Source of the DNA: Thermoanaerobaculia bacterium
Lineage (GTDB): Bacteria; Acidobacteriota; Thermoanaerobaculia; UBA5066
Direction of reading: 5' to 3'
DNA: 64,000 nt
Assembly (NCBI GenBank): GCA_022071945.1
Contig: JAJVIN010000041.1
Location: 59,829-123,828 of the forward strand
Shown here: positions 35,632 to 44,937 of the stretch, piece by piece
Numbering within the stretch: position 1 is the stretch's first letter
Layout of the letters: each line of letters begins with the position of its first letter
Program-made: the position numbers and the translations under genes
The notes under the pieces: generated by a model
What the model was told of the DNA's origin: nothing
Seen by the model: only the letters and a program-made list of their open reading frames with translations
The model's database searches: none

Positions 35632-36281
35632 TGGAGCTCGTGTGCCGATGGGTCTCCGAGAACTCTCTCCTGCTCTCGGTCAACGGAACCCTCGCCGAGG
35701 CCGCGAAGGCTTCCGTCCTGATCGCGGGACGCCTCCAGCACGAGCGGCCGGCGGGCCTCCTCGAGATCGTGCCGGGCGCCGGGAACGTCCTGGTTCTGCT
35801 CAAGCCGTTGCCTCGAGGCCCGGAGCCAGCCGCCAAGAAGGTGGTCGTCTGCGCCCTCCGGGCGCTCGAGGGGATCTCCGCCCCCGCGCGCGGCGCCCTC
35901 CATCGCATCTCCGTGACCTACGGAGGCGCGAGCGGCCCCGACGTCGAGGAGGTCGCGCGGCTCTGCGGCCTTTCTCCCCGGGAGGTCATCGCGTACCACG
36001 CCTCGGCGGAGTACGTCGTCGCCTTCATCGGGTTCTCTCCCGGGTTTCCCTACCTCCTCGGCCTGCCCGAGATCCTCCATGTGCCGAGGCTTGCCTCCCC
36101 CCGGACCAGGGTCCCGGCGGGATCGGTCGCCATCGCGGGACCCTTTGCGGGGATCTATCCGAAAGAGAGTCCCGGGGGATGGAGACTCCTCGGTCGAACC
36201 CCTGTTTCGCTCTTCGACCCCAACCGGCGGCCGCCCGCCCTCCTGAAAACCGGCGACATCGTCAGATTCGAGCCGGCGTGA
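35631..36281 (+). CDS. pxpB: 5-oxoprolinase subunit B
   Basis: A 216-residue protein of the KipI/PxpB family. The motif YVVAFIGFSPGFPYLLGLP and the ending PRTRVPAGSVAIAGPFAGIYP, then ESPGGWRLLGRTP, are diagnostic. With PxpA and PxpC it makes the ATP-dependent 5-oxoprolinase that opens 5-oxo-L-proline to glutamate. Its ATG overlaps the transporter stop (TGATG) and its stop overlaps the GTG of pxpC (GTGA). Confidence 0.93.
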   Translation: MELVCRWVSENSLLLSVNGTLAEAAKASVLIAGRLQHERPAGLLEIVPGAGNVLVLLKPLPRGPEPAAKKVVVCALRALEGISAPARGALHRISVTYGGASGPDVEEVARLCGLSPREVIAYHASAEYVVAFIGFSPGFPYLLGLPEILHVPRLASPRTRVPAGSVAIAGPFAGIYPKESPGGWRLLGRTPVSLFDPNRRPPALLKTGDIVRFEPA

Positions 36282-37177
36282 CGATCGAGGTTCGCCGTCC
36301 CGGGCTTCTCACCACCGTCCAGGACTTGGGCCGGCCGGGCTTCAGGTCGAGTGGCGTGCCGCAAGGAGGCGCGATGGACCCCGAGGCCGCTCGACTCGCC
36401 AACCGCCTCGTGGGCAATCCTGAGTCGAGCGCCGTCCTTGAAATCACCCTCGAGGGTCCGGAACTCCGGTTCTTCGAGCCGAGAATCGTCGCCGTCACGG
36501 GCGGCTGGTTCGACATCCGGATCAACGGCGAGCCCCTTCCGCCAGGCCGGCCCGCAGCGGTGCCGGACCAGGGAATCCTCTCCATTCGCCGCGGAACGGC
36601 AGCCCGGTGCTTTCTCGCCGTCTCTGGCGGCATCGACGTCCCGGTCGTGCTCGACAGCCGGTCGACGTGCCTGCCGGGCGGATTTGGCGGATTCTTCGGC
36701 CGTTCCTTGCGTCGAGGAGACCTTCTTCCCCTCGGCAAGCCCCGCAGAAAGCGGCTCCAGAACGACAGCGAGGATGTCTCGATCCCGCATCAGAGGCCCG
36801 GTCCCGTTCGGCTGCGTGCCGCGGGGGGACCTCAGTTCGATGCCTTCACTCCCGAGAGCATCACGCTTTTCTTCTCGGCGGCTTTCCGGGTCACCCCGGA
36901 GTGCGACCGGACCGGCATCCGGCTCGAGGGCCCCCGGCTCGTCCATTCGCGGCCGGCGGACATTCCTTCGGAAGGCGTTCTCCGAGGCGCGGTCCAGGTG
37001 CCGGGCAGCGGTGAGGCCGTGATCCTCGGACCGGATCAACCCGTCACCGGCGGCTACACCAAGATCGCCCAGATTCTGGAGCAGGATCTCGGACAGCTCG
37101 CCTATCTCCTGCCGGGAGACACCGTTCGCTTCGAGCCGCGGACTTTCCCGCACAAGCACGTCGACATCGAGTGGTGA
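36278..37177 (+). CDS. pxpC: 5-oxoprolinase subunit C (biotin-dependent carboxyltransferase-like)
   Basis: A 299-residue protein of the KipA/PxpC family: VRRPGLLTTVQDLGRPGFR, GVPQGGAMDPEAARLANRLVG, LAVSGGIDVP, and ILGPDQPVTGGYTKIAQI near the end are all family signatures. It is the other half of the KipI-KipA heterodimer. The start is GTG at 36278 in a GTGA overlap with pxpB. Confidence 0.93.
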   Translation: MTIEVRRPGLLTTVQDLGRPGFRSSGVPQGGAMDPEAARLANRLVGNPESSAVLEITLEGPELRFFEPRIVAVTGGWFDIRINGEPLPPGRPAAVPDQGILSIRRGTAARCFLAVSGGIDVPVVLDSRSTCLPGGFGGFFGRSLRRGDLLPLGKPRRKRLQNDSEDVSIPHQRPGPVRLRAAGGPQFDAFTPESITLFFSAAFRVTPECDRTGIRLEGPRLVHSRPADIPSEGVLRGAVQVPGSGEAVILGPDQPVTGGYTKIAQILEQDLGQLAYLLPGDTVRFEPRTFPHKHVDIEW

Positions 37178-37289
37178 GAAGAATGCCCGAGCCGATCGTT
37201 CCCGCTCCTCTCGATAGCCCCTCCAGCAACGGGATGGCCACCCGAGAGACTGACGGACACCGCCTCTCGGCGGCACTCTGGAGATGCAG

Positions 37290-38021
37290 ATGGACTTGAA
37301 TGCCGACACTGGCGAGGGGTTCGACGACCGCGCCCTTTTCCCGTTCCTGACTTCCGTCAACGTGGCGTGCGGAGGCCACGCGGGAGACGAGGCCACGATG
37401 GAGAAGACACTCCGCGACGCCGCGCGGCACGGCCTGTCGCTTGGCGCCCACCCTTCCTACGAGGATCGCGCGAACTTCGGCAGGGTCGATCTGGACCTGA
37501 ACCCCGAAACGGTCGAGGTGCAGGTCCGGGTTCAGATCGAGAGACTCCTCGAGGTCGCCCGAAAACTCGGGCTCGCTCTCAGCCACGTGAAGCCCCATGG
37601 CGCGCTCTACAACCGGGCGGCGAGACATCTCGAGACGGCCTTGGCCATCGCGAGAACCGCGAAAGACCTCGGGCTCTCTCTCGTGGGCCTGCCGGACTCC
37701 CGGATGCGGCAAGCGGCCCAGAAGCTCGGCATTCGCTTCATCCCCGAGGGGTTCGCGGATCGCCGCTATCTCGCGGACGGCTCGCTCTGCCCGAGATCGA
37801 GGGCCGGCAGCGTGCTGACCGATCCGGCGGAAGCCGCCGGGCAGGCGCTGGCCCTGGCCCGCGGTCTTCCCATCCCCACCGCCGAGGGTGACGAGCTGAC
37901 GCTCGAAGTCGAGACCCTATGCATCCACTCGGACTCCCCGGGAGCCGCGGCAATCGCCGCGCGCGTTCACGCATCCCTGGCCGCGGAGGGCCTTGTGCGC
38001 CGCGGCCCTCTGTCTCAGTAG
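37290..38021 (+). CDS. pxpA: 5-oxoprolinase subunit A (LamB/YcsF family)
   Basis: A 243-residue TIM-barrel-like subunit. MDLNADTGEG, SVNVACGGHAGDEATM, LGAHPSYEDRANFGR, HVKPHGALYNRA and EGFADRRYLADGSLCPRS are the family motifs. It completes the Pxp set. GGAG 6 bases ahead of the ATG at 37290 favours it over the ATG at 37284. The 112-base gap after pxpC shows nothing else. The gene ends 7 bases inside the convergent E1 gene. Confidence 0.93.
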   Translation: MDLNADTGEGFDDRALFPFLTSVNVACGGHAGDEATMEKTLRDAARHGLSLGAHPSYEDRANFGRVDLDLNPETVEVQVRVQIERLLEVARKLGLALSHVKPHGALYNRAARHLETALAIARTAKDLGLSLVGLPDSRMRQAAQKLGIRFIPEGFADRRYLADGSLCPRSRAGSVLTDPAEAAGQALALARGLPIPTAEGDELTLEVETLCIHSDSPGAAAIAARVHASLAAEGLVRRGPLSQ

Positions 38022-40060
38022 CGCAGAAGCTCACGGAGCGCGGGGAGCAGCCTCGCCTTGGGCGAGAAGGTCTCCTCGAGCAGCTTGCTGAAGGGCACGG
38101 GAGTGTCGAGGGCTCCGAGCCGCGTGACAGGGGCGTCGAGCCACTCGAAGGCCTCCTGGCCGATCGTCGCGGCGATCTCGGCGCCGTATCCGCCCGTCAG
38201 CGGAGCCTCGTGGAGAACGAGGGCGCGCCCCGTCTTCTTGACGGACGCAAGAACGAGGTCCTTGTCCCACGGGAGGAGCGATCGAAGGTCGATGACCTCG
38301 ACGTCCTTTCCTTCTCTGCCGAGCTCCTCGGCTGCCTTCAGAGCCCAGTTCACCCCGGCGTGATAGGTGATGATCGTGGCGTCTCGCCCCTCCCGGGCGA
38401 CCCGCCCTTTCCCGATCGGGATCGTGTAGTAATGCTCGGGGACCGGACCTTTCACGGAGCGGTACAGGAATTTGTGCTCCAGAAAGAGGACCGGGTTGCC
38501 GTCCTCGAAAGCCGCGAGCAGGAGGCCCTTGGCGTCCACGGGTGTCGCGGGAGCGACGACCTTCAACCCCGCCACGTGGGTGAACCAGGCCTCGACGTTT
38601 TGCGAGTGGAAGGGACCGGCGCCCATTCCGCCGCCGACGGGGCACCGGATGACGACGGCGACGCGCGCGCCCCACCGGTAGTGCTTCTTGGCCAGGTTGT
38701 TGGCGATCTGATTGAAGCCGCACGAGATGAAGTCGCCGAACTGCATCTCCACCATCGGGGTGAAGCCGTCGAGAGAGAGTCCGAGCGCCGCCCCTATCGC
38801 TCCCGACTCGATGATGGGGGTGTTGCGGACCCGCTCTTTGCCGAACTCGTCGATGAACCCGGCCGTGACCTTGAAGGCGCCGCCGTACTCGCCGATGTCC
38901 TGCCCCAGAAGGACCACGCGGTCGCTGTGGCGCATGGCCTGGCGGAGGCCCTGGGAGATCGCGTCGATGTAGCGTGCCTCGGGGCCAGATTCCCGTCCCA
39001 GCTCCGGCAGGTCGCTCTTCCCCACTTCCGTGGCGGGCGGCGCGTAGACATCCGCGAGCTCGCGCTCCGCCGTGGAAACCGGCTCGGCGGACGCCAGCGC
39101 CTCATCGACCGCCTCATCGATCCGCTCCTTCATCGCCAGGCGGATCTCCGCAGCCTGGTCGGGGGTCAGGATGTGGTTCTCGAAGAGCTGGGTCTCGAGC
39201 CTGAGAATCGGGTCCTTCTTCGACCATGTTTCGAAGAGATGCTTCGGGATGTAGGCCGTGCCCGAAGCCTCCTCGTGGCCCCGCATCCGGAACGTTTTGA
39301 ACTCCATGAGAGTCGGTCCATCGCCGGCCCGGGCTCGAAACGCCGCGCACTGGACCTCGCGGATGACGGCGAGGAGGTCGTTGCCGTCGACGACGACGCC
39401 GGGAATGCCGTATCCGGACGCCCGGTCGATCAGGTCGGTGCAGGCGTACTGCTCGGAAACGTGGGTCGAGAGCCCGTAGGCGTTGTTCTCGATGACGAAG
39501 AGAACGGGGAGTTTCCAGACCGCCGCCAGGTTGACCGCCTCGTGGAAATCCCCTTCGCTCGTCGCTCCGTCCCCGGTGAAGGCCACGGCGATCTGGCGCT
39601 TGCCTCTGAGCTTGGCCGCGAGTCCGAGACCGCAAGCCACCGGCAGCATGGAACCGAGGTGGCTGATCATCCCGACGATGTGGTGCTCGAGGGTTCCGAA
39701 ATGGAAGGACCGCTCGCGTCCCTTCGAGTAACCGCCGTCCTTGCCCATGAGCTGCCGGAGAAGGCGGACGAGGTCGAGCCCGCGACCCGTGAAGACCGCG
39801 AGGTTCCGGTGCATGGGCAGGATCCAGTCGTCCTTTTCGATCGCGGCCACGACGCCCGTGGAGATCGCCTCCTGGCCGATGCCCGAGAACCACTTCGAGA
39901 GTTTTCCCTGACGGAGCAGAACGAGCATCTTCTCCTCGATCAGGCGGGGAAAGAGGATCTCCCGGTAGAGGCCGCAGAGCTCATCGGGGCTGAACCCCTT
40001 GACGAACACGGGGTTTGCGGGAACGACCGGGCGAGCGGGATCGATCAGTACTTGGGACAT
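38015..40060 (-). CDS. 2-oxoacid dehydrogenase E1, fused alpha and beta subunits
   Basis: A 681-residue thiamine-diphosphate enzyme. The alpha half (residues about 30-330) has the thiamine motif AFTGDGATSEGDFHEAVNLA with VIENNAYG, and the phosphorylation-loop-like YIPKHL region. The beta half (about 355-681) has VVLLGQDIGEYGGAFKVT, NTPIIESGAIGAALGLS, VVAPATPVDAKGLL and EVIDLRSLLPWD. The fusion is of the branched-chain or pyruvate dehydrogenase type; the substrate is not settled. CAGGAG precedes the ATG. E2 and E3 genes are not in the window. Confidence 0.93.
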   Translation of the reverse strand: MSQVLIDPARPVVPANPVFVKGFSPDELCGLYREILFPRLIEEKMLVLLRQGKLSKWFSGIGQEAISTGVVAAIEKDDWILPMHRNLAVFTGRGLDLVRLLRQLMGKDGGYSKGRERSFHFGTLEHHIVGMISHLGSMLPVACGLGLAAKLRGKRQIAVAFTGDGATSEGDFHEAVNLAAVWKLPVLFVIENNAYGLSTHVSEQYACTDLIDRASGYGIPGVVVDGNDLLAVIREVQCAAFRARAGDGPTLMEFKTFRMRGHEEASGTAYIPKHLFETWSKKDPILRLETQLFENHILTPDQAAEIRLAMKERIDEAVDEALASAEPVSTAERELADVYAPPATEVGKSDLPELGRESGPEARYIDAISQGLRQAMRHSDRVVLLGQDIGEYGGAFKVTAGFIDEFGKERVRNTPIIESGAIGAALGLSLDGFTPMVEMQFGDFISCGFNQIANNLAKKHYRWGARVAVVIRCPVGGGMGAGPFHSQNVEAWFTHVAGLKVVAPATPVDAKGLLLAAFEDGNPVLFLEHKFLYRSVKGPVPEHYYTIPIGKGRVAREGRDATIITYHAGVNWALKAAEELGREGKDVEVIDLRSLLPWDKDLVLASVKKTGRALVLHEAPLTGGYGAEIAATIGQEAFEWLDAPVTRLGALDTPVPFSKLLEETFSPKARLLPALRELLRY

Positions 40061-40124
40061 GAACGTCTCCTGGCCCCTTCCCGCGGGAGGGGGCGTGACG
40101 GGTCCATTCTCACCTGGCCCTGGG

Positions 40125-42884
40125 TCAGAACGAGACGGTCGCGGCCATGACCAGCCGGCGGGGCGCCGCGAAGCTCGTCGGGACCTCGAAGGCCGGGTTC
40201 ACCACCTGGTTGGCCAGACGGTACCGGTTGTCCACCGTGAGAGCCGGCTGCGAGTTGAAGAGGTTCAGCACCCGCCCCTCGAACCTCACCCGGCAGATGT
40301 TCGCGATGGGGAGCTCGTAGGCCAGGAGGAGGTCGAAGTTGGTCCAGGAAGAGGTCGTGCGGCTCCCCGCGGGTTCGATGTAGAGATTGTTGCGGGCGTA
40401 GTCGCCGTAGCCGCGGGCCTCGTAAGGCTGGCCGCTCTGGAATCGCAGATACCCGCCGACTGTGAGGTTCTGGATGACCTCGTACGAGGCGAAGAGCTTG
40501 AAGACGTGAGTCCGGTCGCCGGAAAGGATCCCGTCCCTGTTCGGATCCTCGACGTAGTAGCCGGGACCATCCTGAAGCGAGCTCGACGCGTAGAACCGGC
40601 TGTCCGCGAACTGGTCGAGGTCCCAGTTCCCCTCGAGCCTCGAGAGGGTGTACGAGAGGCTGAGGGCCCAGCCATCCGAGAAGGACTTGTTGACCTCGAG
40701 TCCGAGCGCGCGGTACTTGCGATAGGCGTTGTCGAGGTTCCCGTAGACGTAGCTCTTGGGACTCGCGGTCGTGACATCGACTGTCGGATAGTCCTCGATG
40801 ACGTTGCCGACCGAGCGGTACTGACCCCACACCTCGACCGCCCAGAATTTCCCGAGGGGGCGAGAGTAGCCGAGCAGGAACTCGTCCGTGTACATGGGAT
40901 CGACGCCCGGAAGGACGACCTTGTTGATCTCGGCGGGGTTGGCGACCTCGTAACGCTTGTTACCCGCCAGGTCGAACCTCACGTCGGTCGAGTAGATCCG
41001 GTACGGAGAAGCCGCCCGGGCGAGGCTCTTGTTGTCGGCGTTGTAGTAACGCGCATAGTTCGCGTAGAGCTTGTCCTGAGCGCGCGTATCGGGAACGAAC
41101 GTCACCCCCAGACGCGGCTGCAGCATGTCGGCGAAGTCGAACCTCAGAAGCGTGATCTCGGTCCCGCGGGAGGGGACGCCGGCGATCCACTCGTCACGGT
41201 TGGCGAGGAGCCCCAGCAGGACGTTCCAGCGGTCTCCGATCGAGATCCTGTCCTGGATGAAGATCCCCCACGTCGTTCCCTTGGACTCCTGGACGGGCTG
41301 GACGGACGTGTAGTTCGCCGTGAAGCAGGGGGCCGTCGTTCCGTTGTTGTTGACGTTGCACGTCGCCGTGCTTGTCGAGTAGTTCACCGAGCCCCACCCG
41401 TTCCCGGCCCGGTCGAGCTCTTCGCCGTCCTCGTTGTAGGAGACGCCGATCTTCATGTCGTGCTCGGCGCCCAGGAACCGCGCGAAGGTGGAGAACGACC
41501 CCTTGACCTCGTTGCGAGAGAAGTCGTTTCGATTGCGGGCCAGAAGGTAGCCCCCGACCGTCTGGCCCGCCACGTTGGTTCCGCCGACCAGGAGATTCGA
41601 CACGGTCACGAACTGCCCCATCAGGTCGGGACGCGAGGGATTGAAGGTGGGACGGTAGCCGAGAGACGTCCAGGGACGAAGGCTGTTGTCCTCGAGGACC
41701 CTGCTGAACTTCAGATCGGTGTAGGCACTGGCGTTGATGAACCAGGTGGCGGAGGCGTCGAAGATCGAATTCTGCGTCTCGTTGTCCGTCGCCACCGTGG
41801 GCGAGCAGGACGAGCAGATTCCCTCGGCCGTCCGGGTCGCCCTGCGGTCCCTGTAGGAAGCAGAGAGGAAGAACGAGCTCGAAGGAGATCCCGTCACCTT
41901 GCCGAAGTACTCGTCGACATCGATGTCCTGATCGGGGAGTGCGGTCGGCAGATCACTCGAGCCCGGTCGGACGTTGAACTGATTTGTCCTGTCTCCCGTC
42001 GTCGACCGTCCGAAGTTGGCCGAGGCGTAGAACCAGACGGTGTCCTTCAGGACGGGGCCGCCGAGTCCCGCGCCCGGGTTGACGCTATCCGTCGTGCTGG
42101 CGACAACGCCGTTCTTGTAGTTCGCGGAGAGGGAGGCCGGCTGGTATTCGACCCTGGCCTGCCCCGAGAAGTCGTTCGTGCCGGCCTTGGTGACCGCGTT
42201 GACGACGAGCCCGCCCGTCCGTCCGAACTCGGCCGAAATGCCGCCTCTCTTGATGTTGACCTCCTGGATGTCCAGCTCGGCGAAGTTGGCATAGATGTCG
42301 CCAAAGAACGGATTGGTGATGTTCGCCCCGTCGTAGAGGTAGAGGTTGTCTTGACGGTTCCCGCCCCCGTTCGGCGCGATGCGGGCGTTCTCGGGCACGC
42401 CCGGGGCGAGCTGGAAGAGGCTCGCGTACGACCGGCCGAGGGGGAGCCTCTCGAACTGGCTTCGCGCCACGTTCGCGGCCACTTCCGTCGACTTCAAGTC
42501 GACGAGGGGCAAGGTCGCGACGACCTCGACGTCCCTCGTCACGCTCGATCCGAGGACGTGCCTGAGCTGAGTGTCCTTGTCCACCGCCACGACCGCCCGC
42601 ATCTCAGAGACGCCGAGGCCGGGAAGCTCGGCCTTCACCGTGTACTCCCCCGGAAGAAGATTCGGGAACCTGAAGTCCCCTCCTTGGTCCGTGGTCGCCG
42701 TTCTTCCCCCCGGCAGGAGAGGTCCCCGGACCGAAACGGCAACGCCCGGAAGCGCTGCCCCGGCGGCATCGACGACCACCCCGCTGATCGAGCCCGTCTC
42801 GGCCGCCTTCAGGTCCGGCGGAAAAAGAAGCAAGAAGGCGAGAAAACACGCCCCGGGGAACAGAAGGCACAGGATCCGTCTCAC
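40125..42884 (-). CDS. TonB-dependent receptor with N-terminal carboxypeptidase-regulatory-like domain
   Basis: A 919-residue outer-membrane receptor of the Oar/CarboxypepD_reg type common in Acidobacteriota. Signal peptide to about residue 25, a CarboxypepD_reg domain (SGVVVDAAGAALPGVAVSV ... DFRFPNLLPGEYTV), a plug domain (LYLYDGANITNPFFGDIYANF, GGLVVNAVTKAGTNDFSG) and a beta-barrel ending in Phe. Such proteins import large or scarce substrates energised by TonB; the cargo is unknown. GTG at 42884 has GGAGGAG upstream and starts the signal peptide directly. The divergent beta-lactamase-like gene is 119 bases away. Confidence 0.9.
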   Translation of the reverse strand: MRRILCLLFPGACFLAFLLLFPPDLKAAETGSISGVVVDAAGAALPGVAVSVRGPLLPGGRTATTDQGGDFRFPNLLPGEYTVKAELPGLGVSEMRAVVAVDKDTQLRHVLGSSVTRDVEVVATLPLVDLKSTEVAANVARSQFERLPLGRSYASLFQLAPGVPENARIAPNGGGNRQDNLYLYDGANITNPFFGDIYANFAELDIQEVNIKRGGISAEFGRTGGLVVNAVTKAGTNDFSGQARVEYQPASLSANYKNGVVASTTDSVNPGAGLGGPVLKDTVWFYASANFGRSTTGDRTNQFNVRPGSSDLPTALPDQDIDVDEYFGKVTGSPSSSFFLSASYRDRRATRTAEGICSSCSPTVATDNETQNSIFDASATWFINASAYTDLKFSRVLEDNSLRPWTSLGYRPTFNPSRPDLMGQFVTVSNLLVGGTNVAGQTVGGYLLARNRNDFSRNEVKGSFSTFARFLGAEHDMKIGVSYNEDGEELDRAGNGWGSVNYSTSTATCNVNNNGTTAPCFTANYTSVQPVQESKGTTWGIFIQDRISIGDRWNVLLGLLANRDEWIAGVPSRGTEITLLRFDFADMLQPRLGVTFVPDTRAQDKLYANYARYYNADNKSLARAASPYRIYSTDVRFDLAGNKRYEVANPAEINKVVLPGVDPMYTDEFLLGYSRPLGKFWAVEVWGQYRSVGNVIEDYPTVDVTTASPKSYVYGNLDNAYRKYRALGLEVNKSFSDGWALSLSYTLSRLEGNWDLDQFADSRFYASSSLQDGPGYYVEDPNRDGILSGDRTHVFKLFASYEVIQNLTVGGYLRFQSGQPYEARGYGDYARNNLYIEPAGSRTTSSWTNFDLLLAYELPIANICRVRFEGRVLNLFNSQPALTVDNRYRLANQVVNPAFEVPTSFAAPRRLVMAATVSF

Positions 42885-43003
42885 GAGCTCACTCCTCCGA
42901 ATCTCAAGAAAGCCGCGCTCTATGTTCTCGAACTCGGGCACGAATGGTAGCAACCCTGCCCGCCCCACCGCCACGGCCGAGTTCGCTAGACTCGAGGAGA
43001 TCG

Positions 43004-43930
43004 ATGTTCCGGCTCGTCCTCCTCGCCCTGATCGCCCTCCTCTCCTCGGGGTGTGTCACGAGCCGCCCGTCCGGAATGACCGTCACCCCGCAGGACGACT
43101 CGCTCGCGCGGCGGGTCGCGGCTCTTGCCGGTTCTTCCGGAGCTCACTTCGGGATCGTGATCGAGCATCTCGAGAGCGGCCGGCGCCTGGCGTGGAACGA
43201 GGACGAGCGATTCGAGCTGGCGAGCGTCGCCAAGGTCGGGCTTCTCACGGAGGCCGTCGCGCGAATTCGCGAGGGGAAGCTCACCCTGTCGGAACGCTGG
43301 ACGGTCGAAAAGAACGATCTCGCGGCCGGGTCGGGCCTGCTGGACGAGTTCGACCCCGGCCTGACTCCCACCGTCAGGGACATCCTTCGCGTGATGATCG
43401 CCGTCTCGGACAACACCGCGGCCAACATCGTCTACGACCGGATGACGCCGGCTGCCGTCAATGTCCGGCTGGAGAGCCTCGGATTTCGGACGCTGAGAGT
43501 TCTCAGCCGCATCCCCGATCGCGAGCCGAAAGAGACGGTCAACTCCCGCTGGAAGGGACTCAGGCTCGGCGAAGCCTCACCGGCCGAGCTCGCCCTCTTC
43601 TACAAACGGATGGCAACCGGGAGCCTTTTCGACCCCGAGGGCTCGAAGCTGATCTACGAGCTGATGAAGACGCCGAGGAGCCTCGACCGCCTCATGCGCT
43701 TCATCCGGGACCGCGAGGGCGTGACGTGGGCCGGCAAGAGTGGAACGATGGACGGAGTCCGGTGCGACTCGGGAATCCTGACGACATCGAAAGGGACATT
43801 CGTCATGGTGGCTCTCGCCTCCCGCGTGCCCGACGGCCCCAGGGCCAACACCGCCATGGCCGAGATCGCCCGGGCAGTCGTCGACACGTGGTCGCGGGCT
43901 CTTCCGGACGTGACGCCTCAGCTCCGCTGA
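43004..43930 (+). CDS. Class A beta-lactamase-fold serine hydrolase, lipoprotein
   Basis: A 308-residue lipoprotein (signal ending LLSSGC). Ser74-x2-Lys77 (ASVAKV), a SDN motif (AVSDNTAAN) and KSG (AGKSGTMDG) give the class A arrangement. The region where the Omega-loop Glu is expected reads EPKETVNSRWKGLR. It may hydrolyse beta-lactams or be a cell-wall peptidase relative; resistance is not proven. GAGGAG lies upstream of the ATG at 43004, and a TAGACT element at 42987. Followed by palindromic cassette copy B. Confidence 0.85.
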   Translation: MFRLVLLALIALLSSGCVTSRPSGMTVTPQDDSLARRVAALAGSSGAHFGIVIEHLESGRRLAWNEDERFELASVAKVGLLTEAVARIREGKLTLSERWTVEKNDLAAGSGLLDEFDPGLTPTVRDILRVMIAVSDNTAANIVYDRMTPAAVNVRLESLGFRTLRVLSRIPDREPKETVNSRWKGLRLGEASPAELALFYKRMATGSLFDPEGSKLIYELMKTPRSLDRLMRFIRDREGVTWAGKSGTMDGVRCDSGILTTSKGTFVMVALASRVPDGPRANTAMAEIARAVVDTWSRALPDVTPQLR

Positions 43931-43971
43931 CGCCTCCTGGAGTTTCTACATTTGGGTGTTGGCAGGTCCTT

Positions 43972-44114
43972 GCCTCCCCTTACGAAGGGGAGGCAGGCGC
44001 GTGAGCGCCGGAGGGGTCCACGGGGGTACCTCGGATGGCGCGGGCCGACCAACAAGAACCGGCGCTGACCCCTCCCGGGCCTGAGGGCCCGGCCTCCCCT
44101 TCGTAAGGGGAGGC
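43972..44114. repeat. Paired-palindrome cassette, copy B
   Basis: The same arms as copy A (GCCTCCCCTT/AAGGGGAGGC) occur at 43972-43994 (loop ACG) and 44092-44114 (loop CGT), again exact reverse complements. The inner inverted pair GGAGGGGTCC (44010-44019) and TGACCCCTCC (44066-44075) is kept. The rest of the interior is unrelated to copy A. The stop of the PIG-L gene lies 8 bases beyond. Confidence 0.85.
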
Positions 44115-44121
44115 GGAGGCC

Positions 44122-44937
44122 TCAGCTTCTCTGAGAGGCCTCCCGCGCCAGGCGGCAGAACTCGGCGGCCGTGGCGGGCCAGCCCAGCGTCTCGTAGAAG
44201 ACTGTCCCGTCGTGTGGGGGCCGGGTGAAGTCATAACAGGGCGCCAGCCGGAACATCTCGACATCCGAGTAAAGGAGGTCGAGCACGGACTTCTGGGACG
44301 AGAACGCGTCGAACATCTGTTTCTTCAACCCCGCCTCCTCGTCATCCAGGGTCCGGCGGACGGGTTCACATCGGCGGCTGTCCACCGCGGGTAAGAACTC
44401 GCCGGCCAGGAGCCTCCCGCCGGGCCCGAGGTGGTACGAGGTCATTTCGATCAGGGGTGGCTCGGGACTCAGATGAAGCTGGGTCAGAGCTTCCCGGACG
44501 CAAAACGCGACGGCGTCGTGATCCGGGTGGCCGCCTTCATAGGGGTGCGTCACGATGGCCTCGGGCCTCAGGCGGGAAAGCTCACAAGAGAGCTCGCCGA
44601 TGATGGCTCCGAGGTTGTACAAGAGCTCCTGATCGGGGAATCCGAGACATCGGATGCGGTCCTTCTCGATGCCGGCGAGGCCGAGAGCGAACTCCGCCTC
44701 ATGGCGCCTCTTCGCCCGGTACTCCTCGAGAGGCCCCGGGAAGCCCGGCCGGAGGGCCGGGTCTTTCGGGGCCCCGTCGCTGACATGGAGGACCCAGACA
44801 TCCCTCAGGTGGCTGAGGCGCGCCGCCATGCCGGCGGTCTCGTCGTCCGGGTGCGCCGCAACCACGAGAACCCGCGCTCCGCACGGATCATCGTCGACGA
44901 GGCAGAACCTCTGGAGGAGCTGGCAGCTGACGTCCAC
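44122..44937 (-). CDS. PIG-L family N-deacetylase-like protein
   Basis: A 271-residue protein with the zinc-binding motifs AAHPDDE (residues about 27-33) and GGHPDHDA. PIG-L/LmbE proteins remove acetyl groups from N-acetylglucosaminyl substrates. GTG at 44937 directly follows the TAA of the thioredoxin-like gene (44938), so the two, and probably the LolA-like gene upstream, are co-transcribed. Confidence 0.88.
   Translation of the reverse strand: MDVSCQLLQRFCLVDDDPCGARVLVVAAHPDDETAGMAARLSHLRDVWVLHVSDGAPKDPALRPGFPGPLEEYRAKRRHEAEFALGLAGIEKDRIRCLGFPDQELLYNLGAIIGELSCELSRLRPEAIVTHPYEGGHPDHDAVAFCVREALTQLHLSPEPPLIEMTSYHLGPGGRLLAGEFLPAVDSRRCEPVRRTLDDEEAGLKKQMFDAFSSQKSVLDLLYSDVEMFRLAPCYDFTRPPHDGTVFYETLGWPATAAEFCRLAREASQRS

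Noticed and set aside
42885..43003. Riboswitch ahead of the TonB receptor
   Set aside because: The 119-base gap shows no cobalamin-box or other conserved riboswitch element.
43004..43930. Proven antibiotic-resistance gene
   Set aside because: Class A fold motifs are present, but the Omega-loop Glu is not certain and many such lipoproteins do not hydrolyse beta-lactams.
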